Position numbers and translations under genes: made by a program. A DNA stretch of 64,000 nucleotides from Campylobacter pinnipediorum subsp. caledonicus (GTDB lineage: Bacteria > Campylobacterota > Campylobacteria > Campylobacterales > Campylobacteraceae): NCBI RefSeq assembly GCF_002022005.1, contig NZ_CP017258.1, forward strand, positions 1,302,001-1,366,000, written 5' to 3'. How positions within the stretch are numbered: the stretch's first letter is position 1; the number at the start of each line of letters is the position of its first letter. The notes under the pieces are model-generated. The model was not told where the DNA came from. It ran no database searches and saw only the letters and a program-made list of their open reading frames with translations. This document shows, one piece after another, positions 54,349 to 63,456 of the stretch.

Positions 54349-55182
54349 CTAAAACGAATCTTGACTAAGCTTATCTTTATAGCTATTTAAACTATTTTGT
54401 CTATCTTGTAAAAAATTACCTAGTTTCTTTTTATTCTCTTCAAAAAATACAGCAAAGTCTTCTTGTGATTGTATTTTTTCTTCTCCAAAACTATCAAGCA
54501 AAACATTTGTAGAACCAACCAAAACAAGATATTTTTTTTCTTCATAACTAAACAAAACGACTTTATTTAGTCTATCTATATATTTTTCATATATTATATT
54601 TATCTTTGCATTATTGCCTTTTATAAGCCATGGCATACTATTTGTATTTTTTACTTTTCCATCTTTTGTTAATATAATTTTTTTAACTAAAAATAAAAAT
54701 ATCAATAATAACAGTAAAACACCGACGACTAAAAAATACCTACTATCAAGCAATCCATCATCTTCTTTTGTCTTTTGCCCAACCATAATACTGGCTTTGG
54801 GGATATTTGCTAGTTTTTCTGGTGTGTTTTTCAAACTAGCTCTTATTCTAAGACCAAAACCATCTGTTGTTTTTGATGCATTTACGAGTATTGGTTCTTT
54901 TGATTTTAACTTTAATATTAAAGAACTTTGCCTTGGTTCAAAATCAAATTCTTGAACTATGTCTGATTTTAAAATTTTATTTATATTTTCCTCAAAATTA
55001 AGCAAATTTAAAACCAAAGATGTATAATCTTTATCTCTTTTTTGAAATATATTACCCTCATAAGGAGCATCAAAACTAAGCATAATGTCAACTCTATCTG
55101 TTCTTTCATAAACATTATATGTAAGTAAATTTACAGCATTGATATTTGACAATAAAAGTAAAAATAAAAGCAAAAATCTCAT
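54349..55182 (-). CDS. FliO-like flagellar membrane protein with AMIN-like domain
   Basis: The 277-residue protein has a signal peptide (about 1-16), a periplasmic beta domain (VNLLTYNVYERTDRVDIML; AMIN-like), a single membrane helix (about 150-167) and a cytosolic tail. The architecture fits FliO of Campylobacterota, in which an extra periplasmic domain precedes the FliO part. It is coupled to fliN by a 4-base overlap. FliO helps assemble the FliPQR export gate; the assignment rests on architecture and the neighbour. Confidence 0.7.
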   Translation of the reverse strand: MRFLLLFLLLLSNINAVNLLTYNVYERTDRVDIMLSFDAPYEGNIFQKRDKDYTSLVLNLLNFEENINKILKSDIVQEFDFEPRQSSLILKLKSKEPILVNASKTTDGFGLRIRASLKNTPEKLANIPKASIMVGQKTKEDDGLLDSRYFLVVGVLLLLLIFLFLVKKIILTKDGKVKNTNSMPWLIKGNNAKINIIYEKYIDRLNKVVLFSYEEKKYLVLVGSTNVLLDSFGEEKIQSQEDFAVFFEENKKKLGNFLQDRQNSLNSYKDKLSQDSF

Positions 55183-55499
55183 AAAAGCTCTTTTTTAAAA
55201 TATTGTATCACTGACTTAGAATCTAATATCTCATTTATACGAATGGCTAAGTTTTTTTCATATACCATTACTTCACCTTTGCCAAATATTCTATTGTTTA
55301 TATAAAGCTCTACACTCTCACCTGCTGGTTTTTCTAAGTCTATAACTGATCCCGGTTCAAATTTTAAAAGCTCATTTATACTTATTGTAGTAGTGCCAAG
55401 TTCTGCTATAAAATCAACACTTATATCCATAAGCTCATCATAGCTTTTAAAAAGTCCTAAATTTTCAAATATTTCTACAACTTCACTATCTTCGGTCAT
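55179..55499 (-). CDS. fliN: Flagellar motor switch protein FliN
   Basis: The 106-residue SpoA-domain protein has ISVDFIAELGTTTISINELLKFEPGSV followed by LYINNRIFGKGEVMVYEKNLAIRI, the FliN signature. It forms the lower C-ring of the motor. Overlaps with both neighbours (4 bases each) show an operon cheX-like/fliN/fliO-like. Confidence 0.93.
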   Translation of the reverse strand: MTEDSEVVEIFENLGLFKSYDELMDISVDFIAELGTTTISINELLKFEPGSVIDLEKPAGESVELYINNRIFGKGEVMVYEKNLAIRINEILDSKSVIQYFKKELL

Positions 55500-55918
55500 A
55501 CTTTTTTATATCCTATTTGAAATGTTCTGTTTTTAATTTTATATATTATTTTATTATCTAATTTTATATTAAAATTTGTAACTTCACCTAAAAACTCAGG
55601 TGTTCCAAGCTTGTATTGTGATTTATCATTTGAATTGTTTAAAACAACTTTTACTCTGCCAATTATTTGATTTGATATCTCTTTTGACAAATCATCAAAA
55701 TCAGCCTCACTAACATCATCTTGCCCCAAAAAAGCCTTAGCAAAATTTTTTAGTGTGTCTTTTTTAAAAAAAAGATAAAAATTAAACTCCGTATCATCTT
55801 TGTATAAAGGTATACTAGCCCCATAAAAGCCTTTTCCTAATGATTTTGCACTCTTGACATCAAATCCCAATGTTTGAACACAAAGATAATTAACAGCATC
55901 ATTTATAATAGATTTCAT
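55496..55918 (-). CDS. CheX-like protein next to fliN
   Basis: The 140-residue protein resembles CheX/CheC-type phosphatases in fold signal: LSKEISNQIIGRVKVVLNNS corresponds to the helix that carries the catalytic E and N residues (ExxN). It would dephosphorylate CheY-P or bind the switch. It is first in the operon with fliN, with a clear TATAAT upstream. Confidence in the catalytic role is moderate. Confidence 0.6.
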   Translation of the reverse strand: MKSIINDAVNYLCVQTLGFDVKSAKSLGKGFYGASIPLYKDDTEFNFYLFFKKDTLKNFAKAFLGQDDVSEADFDDLSKEISNQIIGRVKVVLNNSNDKSQYKLGTPEFLGEVTNFNIKLDNKIIYKIKNRTFQIGYKKV

Positions 55919-55949
55919 TAATTTTTCCTTTTAATTTACTTGACTGTTT

Positions 55950-55955
55950 ATTATA
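55950..55955 (-). promoter_or_regulatory. Candidate -10 of the cheX-like/fliN operon
   Basis: TATAAT on the minus strand, 32 bases before the ATG, with A/T-rich upstream sequence. It looks like sigma-70 rather than the sigma-54 or sigma-28 promoters of late flagellar genes. Confidence 0.45.
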
Positions 55956-56130
55956 CTTTTGTTTTTATAAAATCGTTATAAAACCAAAATAAGCTATTTA
56001 TCTATTTTTAATGTGTTTTCACATTTTAAGCATCTTTTTACATTAAATCAAATAACAAAAAATTTATAAAGATTTTGTTGTAATTTTTTAAACCCATTAG
56101 TGCTAAATTCATTAAAGTTTTTTATGCCTT

Positions 56131-56150
56131 AAAACAAAAGCTTTTGTTTT
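56131..56150. repeat. 20-nt perfect palindrome
   Basis: AAAACAAAAGCTTTTGTTTT, with no spacer, followed by TTAAATTTT. It lies 71 bases upstream of the TauE-type gene and could be an operator or a loopless terminator. Confidence 0.5.
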
Positions 56151-56220
56151 TTAAATTTTAATTTTACTAATACCATTTTATGATAAACTTTAATAATAAA
56201 AAATAATTATAGGACAAATT

Positions 56221-56952
56221 ATGCTATTGTTTTTACTTATTTTTGGAGTTTTTGTAGGCTTCATCGCTGGTTTTTTTGGCATAGGTGGCGGGGCTATTAT
56301 AGTTCCGGCCATGTTAATGCTTGGTTTTGAAATGAAAGCAGCAATTGGTATAAGTGTTTTTCAAATGCTTTTTAGCTCAGTTTTTGGCTCTTATTTTAAC
56401 TACAAAGATGGAAATCTAAAATTAGACAATGGCATATTTTTAGGGCTTGGTGGTGCTGTTGGAGCTAGTTTTAGTGGATATATAGTGTCTATAACTCCAG
56501 ATATTGTGCTGAAATTAGCCTTACTTTCAATATTTATTATTTCAATAATAAAACTTTATTATAACCCAAAACAAGCAAAAACACTAATAATATCAAAAGC
56601 TATTTTATTTGCCATAGGCATTGGTGTTGGGACTCTTGCTATTAGTGTTGGCATAGGTGGCTCTGTCTTCATCACCCCTATACTTGTTGGATTTTTAGGG
56701 CTTGATATTAAAAAAGCATCTTCCATGGGTCTATTTTTTGTTATATTTAGCTCATTTTCTGGATTTTTATCATTTGCATATCACGGATACATTGCATATT
56801 TGGATGGAGCTTTAATAGGTTTTGGGTCTATTTTTGGTGTGTTTTTTGGAACAAGAGCTTCAAATAAAATTGACAAAAAACTTTTAAAAAAGTATTTTTT
56901 AGGACTATACCTATTTATGAGTGCATTTTTGATTTATAAGATACTTTTTTAA
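56221..56952 (+). CDS. TauE/SafE-family permease
   Basis: The 243-residue protein has eight hydrophobic segments with the internal repeat GFFGIGGGAIIVPAMLMLG and VGIGGSVFITPILVGFLG, typical of TauE/SafE (DUF81) anion permeases that export sulfite or related organosulfur compounds. The substrate is unknown. The ATG has AGGAC upstream. Monocistronic. Confidence 0.9.
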   Translation: MLLFLLIFGVFVGFIAGFFGIGGGAIIVPAMLMLGFEMKAAIGISVFQMLFSSVFGSYFNYKDGNLKLDNGIFLGLGGAVGASFSGYIVSITPDIVLKLALLSIFIISIIKLYYNPKQAKTLIISKAILFAIGIGVGTLAISVGIGGSVFITPILVGFLGLDIKKASSMGLFFVIFSSFSGFLSFAYHGYIAYLDGALIGFGSIFGVFFGTRASNKIDKKLLKKYFLGLYLFMSAFLIYKILF

Positions 56953-57037
56953 TAAAAATATAAATTTATTTTTTACAAAATTTAAATATGCTATTATGTG
57001 TAAATTAAGATATTTAAAATAAAAATTTAGGAAAAAC

Positions 57038-57949
57038 ATGTCTGCATTTAATCAACAAAAAGAGATATCAAGAATAAATAAAAACTATCCGAACAGACAT
57101 CAACTAGATGCTTCTCATATAAATTTAAGCTACATAACTCATTTTTATTGCAATCAAGAAAACATAGACTCAGTCATATCTTTACTTAGAAAATATGAAC
57201 AATATTCGCCGGATTTGTTGGATCAAATTGAGTTTATTATAGTAGATGATGGATCGCCAATACAATACGAAATACCAGAGTTTGATTTAAATATAAGATG
57301 GCTTAAAATAAACGAAGATATACAATGGAACCAAGCAGGCGCCAGAAATCTAGGAGCCACATATGCAAGAAGTGACAAGATTGTAATGTTAGATTTGGAC
57401 CACTATATACACGAAAACACACTTTGGTATATGGCAAATAAAAGACCCTTAGGGAGAAATATATATAAAATTTATAGAACTTCTGCCAACAATGATGGCA
57501 AAATAAGAAAAGGGCATGCTAATTTATTTTTTATGAGCAGGGCTAGATTTATGAGGTTTTATGGATATGATGAAGAATTTGCAGGGCATTATGGAAGTGA
57601 AGATTTTAGATTTGTAAAATTTCATAAAGCACATGGCTCAAAACAATCATACCTCCCTAAAAAATATCTTTGTTCAACAAGAGATAATAATACTGATTTA
57701 AAAGATAATGTAAATAGAGAAAAATCATATCATACTTTAAAAAGAGATTTGTCATACAACACACCAGTAGATCTTAGAAAAAAAATAGAAAATCGTAATT
57801 TTGGAGCAGAATATGGGCATTCTAGGATTTTTCTTAATTTCACATGGACAATTTTAAGCGAACAATATAGAAAAAATATACCTAATCCTAAAAGCAAAAA
57901 ATGGTGGTATTACTTATGGTATTTTCGTTGGCTATTTGGGAATAATTAA
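57038..57949 (+). CDS. Glycosyltransferase, family 2-like
   Basis: The 303-residue cytosolic protein has the GT-A core IIVDDGSPIQYE, NQAGARNLGATYA and MLDLDHYIH (a DxD-type metal site), then GYDEEFAGHYGSEDFRF with the second acceptor motif. The N terminus lacks a membrane segment. It is isolated from the other sugar genes by an exonuclease gene. The acceptor could be capsule, LOS or a protein glycan; no data here decide. Confidence 0.85.
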   Translation: MSAFNQQKEISRINKNYPNRHQLDASHINLSYITHFYCNQENIDSVISLLRKYEQYSPDLLDQIEFIIVDDGSPIQYEIPEFDLNIRWLKINEDIQWNQAGARNLGATYARSDKIVMLDLDHYIHENTLWYMANKRPLGRNIYKIYRTSANNDGKIRKGHANLFFMSRARFMRFYGYDEEFAGHYGSEDFRFVKFHKAHGSKQSYLPKKYLCSTRDNNTDLKDNVNREKSYHTLKRDLSYNTPVDLRKKIENRNFGAEYGHSRIFLNFTWTILSEQYRKNIPNPKSKKWWYYLWYFRWLFGNN

Positions 57950-57979
57950 TAAATTAGCCATTAATAATGGCTAATTTAT
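57949..57979. terminator. Bidirectional terminator hairpin
   Basis: A perfect 14-bp stem (57949-57962 with 57966-57979) and a 3-base loop lie exactly between the convergent glycosyltransferase and exonuclease genes. Confidence 0.75.
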
Positions 57980-58987
57980 CTACTCATCATCTAGATTTAT
58001 CTCAGGAATTTGCTCATCTATTTTCATCTTTGCATTAGATGGTTTTAACTCACTTGCTTTTTTTAATACATTTTCAAGTCCATTTTTGGCCATATGTTCG
58101 TCTAAATTTTCAAGTGAAACTCTTTGAATATCATCAAAAGCTGTTTTTTTTATCTTACTTATATATTTATACCCATCTTTATTTTGCAATCTATAAAGTT
58201 CTTGAGATATAAAATCACAAAAAATATCTGTATAGTTCTTATTTTTACAATTAGTATTTAAAAAATTACTCATAGTGTTTAAAAAATAGGCATAATCATC
58301 AAGTGTTATTTGACCTTGCAAAAGTTCAAATTTCAAAAATAACCAATATGTATTTAAAACATCCGACTCACAATATTCGTTTATTTTTAAAATTTCATTT
58401 TCATAATAAAGCTGCAATACCTGATCTCCATGAACATCATATTTCCCCGGCAAATTTAAACTCGCGCAAAGCAAATCAAGTTTAAGCCCTCTAACAGCAC
58501 CAAAATCGCTAATATGATCAAGCAAATCAAGATGAAATCTAGCATCATACCTTGAACGATAATTCTCCCATTTGCTTTTATTAAGCTCTTTATTATCAGT
58601 TTCATAATAAGCATTTGCGGTTAAATTATATCTCATAGCCCTAGCCATAATCATAGGCAAATCAAACCCTCTTCCATTAAAGCTAACAAGGCGTGGATTT
58701 AGTCTATTTATGAAGTTTACAAACTTAGAAAGTATGTCCCTCTCATCTTCGCCCTCCATAGTATTAACTCGCTCAAATTTACCATATTCATCAGCTATAA
58801 CAGCAGAGATAGCTACAACCTTATGAAACATAACAGGCAAAAACTCGCTACCACTTATACTTTTTTGATATTCAAATGCTTGCAAACTCACATCCATGTC
58901 ATCACCATCAAAACCATAAACTCGCCTCAACAAATCCACATCTGGAACAGTCTCACAATCAAACACACAAATACAATTTTTTGCCAT
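57980..58987 (-). CDS. PolB-like 3'-5' exonuclease
   Basis: The 335-residue protein has the DEDD exonuclease motifs: FDCETVPD (ExoI, residues 9-16), SFNGRGFDLPMIMAR (ExoII, about 101) and YCESDVLNTYWLF (ExoIII, about 204). It matches the predicted 3'-5' exonuclease family related to DNA polymerase B proofreading domains. A charged tail follows residue 260. Role in repair is inferred. It diverges from waaC. Confidence 0.85.
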   Translation of the reverse strand: MAKNCICVFDCETVPDVDLLRRVYGFDGDDMDVSLQAFEYQKSISGSEFLPVMFHKVVAISAVIADEYGKFERVNTMEGEDERDILSKFVNFINRLNPRLVSFNGRGFDLPMIMARAMRYNLTANAYYETDNKELNKSKWENYRSRYDARFHLDLLDHISDFGAVRGLKLDLLCASLNLPGKYDVHGDQVLQLYYENEILKINEYCESDVLNTYWLFLKFELLQGQITLDDYAYFLNTMSNFLNTNCKNKNYTDIFCDFISQELYRLQNKDGYKYISKIKKTAFDDIQRVSLENLDEHMAKNGLENVLKKASELKPSNAKMKIDEQIPEINLDDE

Positions 58988-59049
58988 TTTAAGCCTTTTT
59001 TAGACATTTTTTTATAAAATGATATCAAAATTTCAATTTAAAGTAGATA

Positions 59050-60015
59050 ATGAAAAATAAAAACAAAATAGCTATAGTAAAACTTTCCGCACTTGGTGAT
59101 ATAGTGCATTCGGTTATAGTTTTGCAATTTATAAAGAAACATGTACCAAACTCACATATAACATGGATAGTAGATGAGCGTTTTGCAGATATCTTAAGAG
59201 ATCATTCATTGATAGATGAGCTTGTTGAAATACCACTAAAAGATAAAAAAATACTAAAATGTTATAAAATATTAAAAAATTTAGATAATTTTGATGTGGT
59301 TATAGATATGCAGGGGCTTTTAAAATCAGCTATAGTATCAAGAATAATAGGAAAAAATATATATGGTTTTGGCATAGATAGCGTAAAAGAAAACATAGCT
59401 TCATTATTTTACAAACACAAACTCAAAATTGACTATAATGAAAATATCATAATAAGAAATTTATCACTTGTATCTTTTGCTCTTGATTTTAAATTTGACA
59501 AAAATGACATAATAAACAAAAATCCTTGTTTTGATATAAGCCCAAAAGAAAAAAACAGCAAAAATACAATAATCATAGCCCCATTTGCAAGTGAAGATAA
59601 TAAATGTTATGATAAATTTAAAGATGTTATAAATTTATTAAAAGAGTATGAAATTTATATAACTCACGCAAACGATAAAGAGCTAAAATCAGCCGAAAAA
59701 CTAACAAAAAATACCCATGCAAAACTGTTAGAAAGAAAAAATCTAAAAGAGATGATAAAAGCAATATCTCAAACTGATTTAGTAATAGGAAATGATAGCG
59801 GATTAACTCATATTGCATGGGCTGTAAATACCCCATCAATCACTCTTTTTGGAAATAGGCCAAGTAAAAGAAATGCATTTAAAACAAATGTAAATTTGGT
59901 AGTAGATATGGGAAAACAACCTGATGCAAAAAGTATCAACAAAAACGACTTTTGCATAAAAGAGATACTTCCTGAAACAGTTGCAAATTTCGCAAAAAGG
60001 ATATTAAATGGATAA
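59050..60015 (+). CDS. waaC: Lipopolysaccharide heptosyltransferase I (WaaC)
   Basis: WaaC adds the first heptose to Kdo of the LOS core. The 321-residue GT9 protein has AIVKLSALGDIVHSVIVLQF at the N terminus and GNDSGLTHIAWAVNTPSITLFG (about 250), the ADP-heptose-binding part. The plus-strand operon waaC-htrB-GT2-GT9 shows 4-10-base overlaps. The WaaC assignment over WaaF is supported by the neighbouring htrB, as in C. jejuni. Confidence 0.9.
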   Translation: MKNKNKIAIVKLSALGDIVHSVIVLQFIKKHVPNSHITWIVDERFADILRDHSLIDELVEIPLKDKKILKCYKILKNLDNFDVVIDMQGLLKSAIVSRIIGKNIYGFGIDSVKENIASLFYKHKLKIDYNENIIIRNLSLVSFALDFKFDKNDIINKNPCFDISPKEKNSKNTIIIAPFASEDNKCYDKFKDVINLLKEYEIYITHANDKELKSAEKLTKNTHAKLLERKNLKEMIKAISQTDLVIGNDSGLTHIAWAVNTPSITLFGNRPSKRNAFKTNVNLVVDMGKQPDAKSINKNDFCIKEILPETVANFAKRILNG

Positions 60016-60910
60016 AGTTTACATATTTGGTTTTTACTTTTTAAAAACTTTAATAGCCATAACTCCATCATGTATCCACAATATTTTTATTAAATTTATG
60101 GCCTTTGTATATATGAAAACAAACAAAAAAAGATTTAAGGTCATTATGACAAATCTTGATTTAGCTTTTGAAGATAGCCTTACATATGAGCAAAAACTAA
60201 ATATAGCAAATAAAGTATATATAAATTTCGCAAATTTTTTAGGAATAAATTTTATAAAGAACCAAGATTCAACAAAAGAAAAAATTTTAGATAGGGTTGT
60301 TTTTAAAAACGAAAATTTCTTAACAAAAGCTATAAAAGACAAAAGAAGCATAATAATACAAAGCGCTCATTGTGGTGAATGGGAGCTTATACCTTTAGCA
60401 ATAGCTGCAAAATTTGGAAAAGGAAGTGTTATAGGAAGAAAATTGGACAGTAATGCTATGCAAAAAATTTTACAAAAAAATAGAACACAATTTAATCTTG
60501 AATTGATAGATAAAAAAGACGGGATAAAACAAATATTAAAATCAATAAAAGATGGAAGAATGATTGGAATATTAGTAGATCAAAATACAGCAAAAAAAGA
60601 AGGAATTGAAGTAAGCTTTTTTAACAAAAGAGCTTTACATACCCCATCAGCAAGTGTAATTGCAGAAAAAACAAATTCAATAATTATACCAACTTTGATT
60701 CACAAATTAAATGAGAACAAAAACGAAATTTGTTTTTTTGAACCAATAGACCCAAATGATTATCAAAACATGAAAAAGCATGAAGCAATACTACAAATGA
60801 CACAAAAACAAGCTGATATAACAGAATATTTTATAAGACAAAATCCAGATGAGTATTTTTGGTTTCATAAAAGATTTAAGCATTTTTACGAGGATAAATA
60901 TGAAAATTAG
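60008..60910 (+). CDS. htrB: Lipid A lauroyl acyltransferase HtrB-like
   Basis: The 300-residue protein belongs to the LpxL/LpxM/HtrB family: one N-terminal membrane segment, the catalytic HxxxxE motif in SAHCGEWELIPLA (about residue 118), and GILVDQNTAKKEGIEVSFFNK. It adds secondary acyl chains to lipid A. It overlaps waaC by 8 bases. The gene has been named htrB or waaM in Campylobacter. Confidence 0.92.
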   Translation: MDKVYIFGFYFLKTLIAITPSCIHNIFIKFMAFVYMKTNKKRFKVIMTNLDLAFEDSLTYEQKLNIANKVYINFANFLGINFIKNQDSTKEKILDRVVFKNENFLTKAIKDKRSIIIQSAHCGEWELIPLAIAAKFGKGSVIGRKLDSNAMQKILQKNRTQFNLELIDKKDGIKQILKSIKDGRMIGILVDQNTAKKEGIEVSFFNKRALHTPSASVIAEKTNSIIIPTLIHKLNENKNEICFFEPIDPNDYQNMKKHEAILQMTQKQADITEYFIRQNPDEYFWFHKRFKHFYEDKYEN

Positions 60911-61607
60911 CATTGTAATGCTAACTTTTAATAGCGAAAAATACCTAAAAAAAGCTCTTAAAAGCATTGAGTTTGCAGATGAAGTCGTGATAATAGACAA
61001 TGGCTCAACTGATAAAACTAAACAAATATGTAGCGAGTTTAAAAATACCAAATTTATCTTTCAGCAATGGCTTGGATTTGGCAAACAAAAATCATTTGGA
61101 GTAAATCAAGCAAAAAATGATTGGATTTTCGTGCTTGATAGTGATGAAATTTTTACAAAAAAACTAGAAAATGAAATCAAATATTTATTGCAAAATCCAA
61201 AGTTCTTTGCTTACAAAGTAGCTAGGCTTAATTATTTTTTTGACAAACCCATAAAACAAATGGGGCTTTATCCTGATCATAGTGTGAGATTTTTTAATAA
61301 AAATCATGCTAATTTTAACGATAAAGAAGTTCACGAAAGTGTTGTTTTATTTGATGATAAAAATAAAATTGGGGTTTTAAAAAATCATTTTTTGCATTAT
61401 GCCTATGAAAACATAGAGCAGTTTATAAATAAACAAAACAGATATTCAACTCTTGGAGCTAAGAAAAATAGGTTAAAAGCAATAATAAATCCTGCCTGGA
61501 CATTTTTTAAGCTTTTTGTTTTAAAAGGCGGATTTATGGCTGGTTGGCGTGGGTATGTCATAGCGAAAATTTATTCACAATACACTTTTTGGAAATACAT
61601 AAAATGA
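60900..61607 (+). CDS. Glycosyltransferase family 2, LOS core
   Basis: The ~235-residue GT2 protein has ISIVMLTFNSEKYLKKAL at the start, VVIIDNGSTDKTKQI and the metal motif VLDSDEIF. It resembles the WaaE/KdtX glucosyltransferases that add beta-glucose to the first heptose. I choose the ATG at 60900 because GAGGA lies just before it; the frame is open 17 codons upstream inside htrB. It overlaps the heptosyltransferase gene by 4 bases. Confidence 0.87.
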   Translation: MKISIVMLTFNSEKYLKKALKSIEFADEVVIIDNGSTDKTKQICSEFKNTKFIFQQWLGFGKQKSFGVNQAKNDWIFVLDSDEIFTKKLENEIKYLLQNPKFFAYKVARLNYFFDKPIKQMGLYPDHSVRFFNKNHANFNDKEVHESVVLFDDKNKIGVLKNHFLHYAYENIEQFINKQNRYSTLGAKKNRLKAIINPAWTFFKLFVLKGGFMAGWRGYVIAKIYSQYTFWKYIK

Positions 61608-62680
61608 AAATACTAGTAATGAAATTTAGAAACATAGGGGATGTTTTATTAACAACACCGCTTTTATCAAACCTAAAACACCATTTTCCTGATGCACAAA
61701 TAGACTTTGCATTAAATAAAGGATGCGAAGCTGTTTTACAAGATAATCCAAATATAAACAAAATACACATCTATGATAGACAAGCTACTAAAAGCAATGG
61801 AATTTTCAAAAGAATACTTACTGAGCTTAGATTTATAAAGGCTATCAAAAAAGAAAAATACGACATAGCGATACAAACAACAACTGGCGATAGAGGTATT
61901 ATAATAGCAAAATATGCCAAAATAAAAAAAATCATTAGTTTTGAAGGCAAAAATAAAGCTATAAATAAACTAATAACCGATAAAGTGTTAAAATCAAAAT
62001 GGGACACACATACCATTGATAGAAATTTAGAGATTTTAAAAGTTCTAAATTTAAAACCTATACATAAAAAAGTAGAGATTTTTTTTGACAAAAACAATAT
62101 AAACCATTTAGACTTACCAGAAAATTTTATACATGTTCATCTAACCAGTAGATGGATATTTAAATGTATCAAAGATGAAACAATGGCAGAGATAATAGAT
62201 TTTTGTGAAAATAAAATGCAGACAAAAGTAGTAATAACAGCAGATAATAACGAGATAGAAAAAAACAAAGTAAAATCTGTAATTAATATATGCAAAAGCA
62301 GTCCAATAAATTTAAGCGGTAAGTTAAGCCTAAAACAAGTAGCAGCCCTAAATAAAAAATCATTACTTTTTATAGGTGTTGATACAGCCATAATGCATAT
62401 AGCAGCCGCCAATGATACACCAGTTATAGCATTTTTTGGTCCTAGTGGGGTTTTTGAATGGGGCCCGTGGGATAATAATTTAACGCAAAATGAATACAAA
62501 AATATAAATGGAAATCAAAAAATGGGCAAACATTGTGTTTTTCAAAAAAATTGGGACTGTGTTCCTTGTGGGCAGGATGGATGTAATGGAAGCAAAATTA
62601 GCAACTGCCTTATGGATTTTGATATCGACGATATAAAAAATGCAATATCATCAAATATAAAAAATAAACTTACTTTTTAA
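61604..62680 (+). CDS. GT9 heptosyltransferase (WaaQ/WaaF-like)
   Basis: From the ATG at 61604 (ATGA overlap with the previous stop) this is 358 residues: MKILVMKFRNIGDVLLTTPL at the start and IGVDTAIMHIAAANDTPVIA (about 270) give the GT9 fold. A Cys-rich patch (KNWDCVPCGQDGCNGS) near the C terminus is typical of RfaQ/heptosyltransferase III and some WaaF proteins. It probably adds a core heptose. Its 3' end overlaps the convergent deacetylase gene by 11 bases. Confidence 0.88.
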   Translation: MKILVMKFRNIGDVLLTTPLLSNLKHHFPDAQIDFALNKGCEAVLQDNPNINKIHIYDRQATKSNGIFKRILTELRFIKAIKKEKYDIAIQTTTGDRGIIIAKYAKIKKIISFEGKNKAINKLITDKVLKSKWDTHTIDRNLEILKVLNLKPIHKKVEIFFDKNNINHLDLPENFIHVHLTSRWIFKCIKDETMAEIIDFCENKMQTKVVITADNNEIEKNKVKSVINICKSSPINLSGKLSLKQVAALNKKSLLFIGVDTAIMHIAAANDTPVIAFFGPSGVFEWGPWDNNLTQNEYKNINGNQKMGKHCVFQKNWDCVPCGQDGCNGSKISNCLMDFDIDDIKNAISSNIKNKLTF

Positions 62681-63440
62681 TCTTTGAATATATATCAAAA
62701 ATCATCTTGTTTTGATATATAAACATAGTTTTTGCAAGCCAAAAGGAGCTATTTTTAACAGCTATTCTTTTAACTTCATCCAAAACACCATCATTTAAAT
62801 TCATACCTCTTTTTGTTGTATAAAACATCTCATAGCCTATGTCTTTGGCTATTTGAAGCTTTTGATTATCATATTTTCCTCTTGGCCAGCAAAGCTGTTT
62901 ATCATCAAAGCCGAGTCTAGTTTTTATAGTGTTTTTGCATTGCATAAGATCTTGTTCAAATGGCAAATCTTCAAAATATCCATCTGTATGTCCATCTGTA
63001 TGCGAATGAAAGTCAAACACATCTTTCATTTTATAAATTTCATCCCAATTTAAAAAAACTCCAGCTGGATTTATTGGAGCACTTTTTTTAGCTTCATTAT
63101 GTTGAAGTGGTAAAAACTCCGCTTTTTTTATAGAGTTTTGTTCGCTTGCTTTTTCTATCCAAGATGTAACCAAAAAAATCGTAGCTTTAAGACCTAATTC
63201 TTTTAAGATAGGATAAGCATAGTAATAATTATTTCTCCAGCCATCATCAAATGTTATAAAAACTGATTTTTTGGGTATATCTATCAAGCCTTTTTTATAG
63301 TCAAAAAACTCATCCGATGTCAAGGTCTTATATCCATTTTTTGCTAAAAAACTCATTTGGCTTTTAAACTGCTCTACACTACTAGATATAAATCCAGCCT
63401 TTGGTAAAATATGATGATACATTAAAACTACTACACTCAA
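62670..63440 (-). CDS. Polysaccharide deacetylase family protein
   Basis: The 256-residue protein has the NodB-homology motifs: VLMYHHILPKAGF at the start, VFITFDDGWRNN with the catalytic Asp and metal Asp (about 60), and DFHSHTDGHTDG with metal His residues (HxxxH, about 140). There is no clear signal peptide. The start is a TTG at 63440 with AAAGG seven bases upstream; an ATG at 63422 would lose the first strand. It may trim N-acetyl groups of surface sugars; the substrate is unknown. Confidence 0.86.
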   Translation of the reverse strand: MSVVVLMYHHILPKAGFISSSVEQFKSQMSFLAKNGYKTLTSDEFFDYKKGLIDIPKKSVFITFDDGWRNNYYYAYPILKELGLKATIFLVTSWIEKASEQNSIKKAEFLPLQHNEAKKSAPINPAGVFLNWDEIYKMKDVFDFHSHTDGHTDGYFEDLPFEQDLMQCKNTIKTRLGFDDKQLCWPRGKYDNQKLQIAKDIGYEMFYTTKRGMNLNDGVLDEVKRIAVKNSSFWLAKTMFIYQNKMIFDIYSKIKK

Positions 63441-63456
63441 TGTAAGCCTTTTGTAT

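Larger units (their letters stand above)
55919..56220. other. 302-bp gap between the cheX-like and TauE genes
   Basis: Non-coding, very A/T-rich divergent region. It holds the -10 for the minus-strand cheX-like gene (55950-55955), a 20-nt perfect palindrome at 56131-56150 and promoter-like A/T sequence for the TauE gene. I see no tRNA, small ORF or further repeat. Confidence 0.6.
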
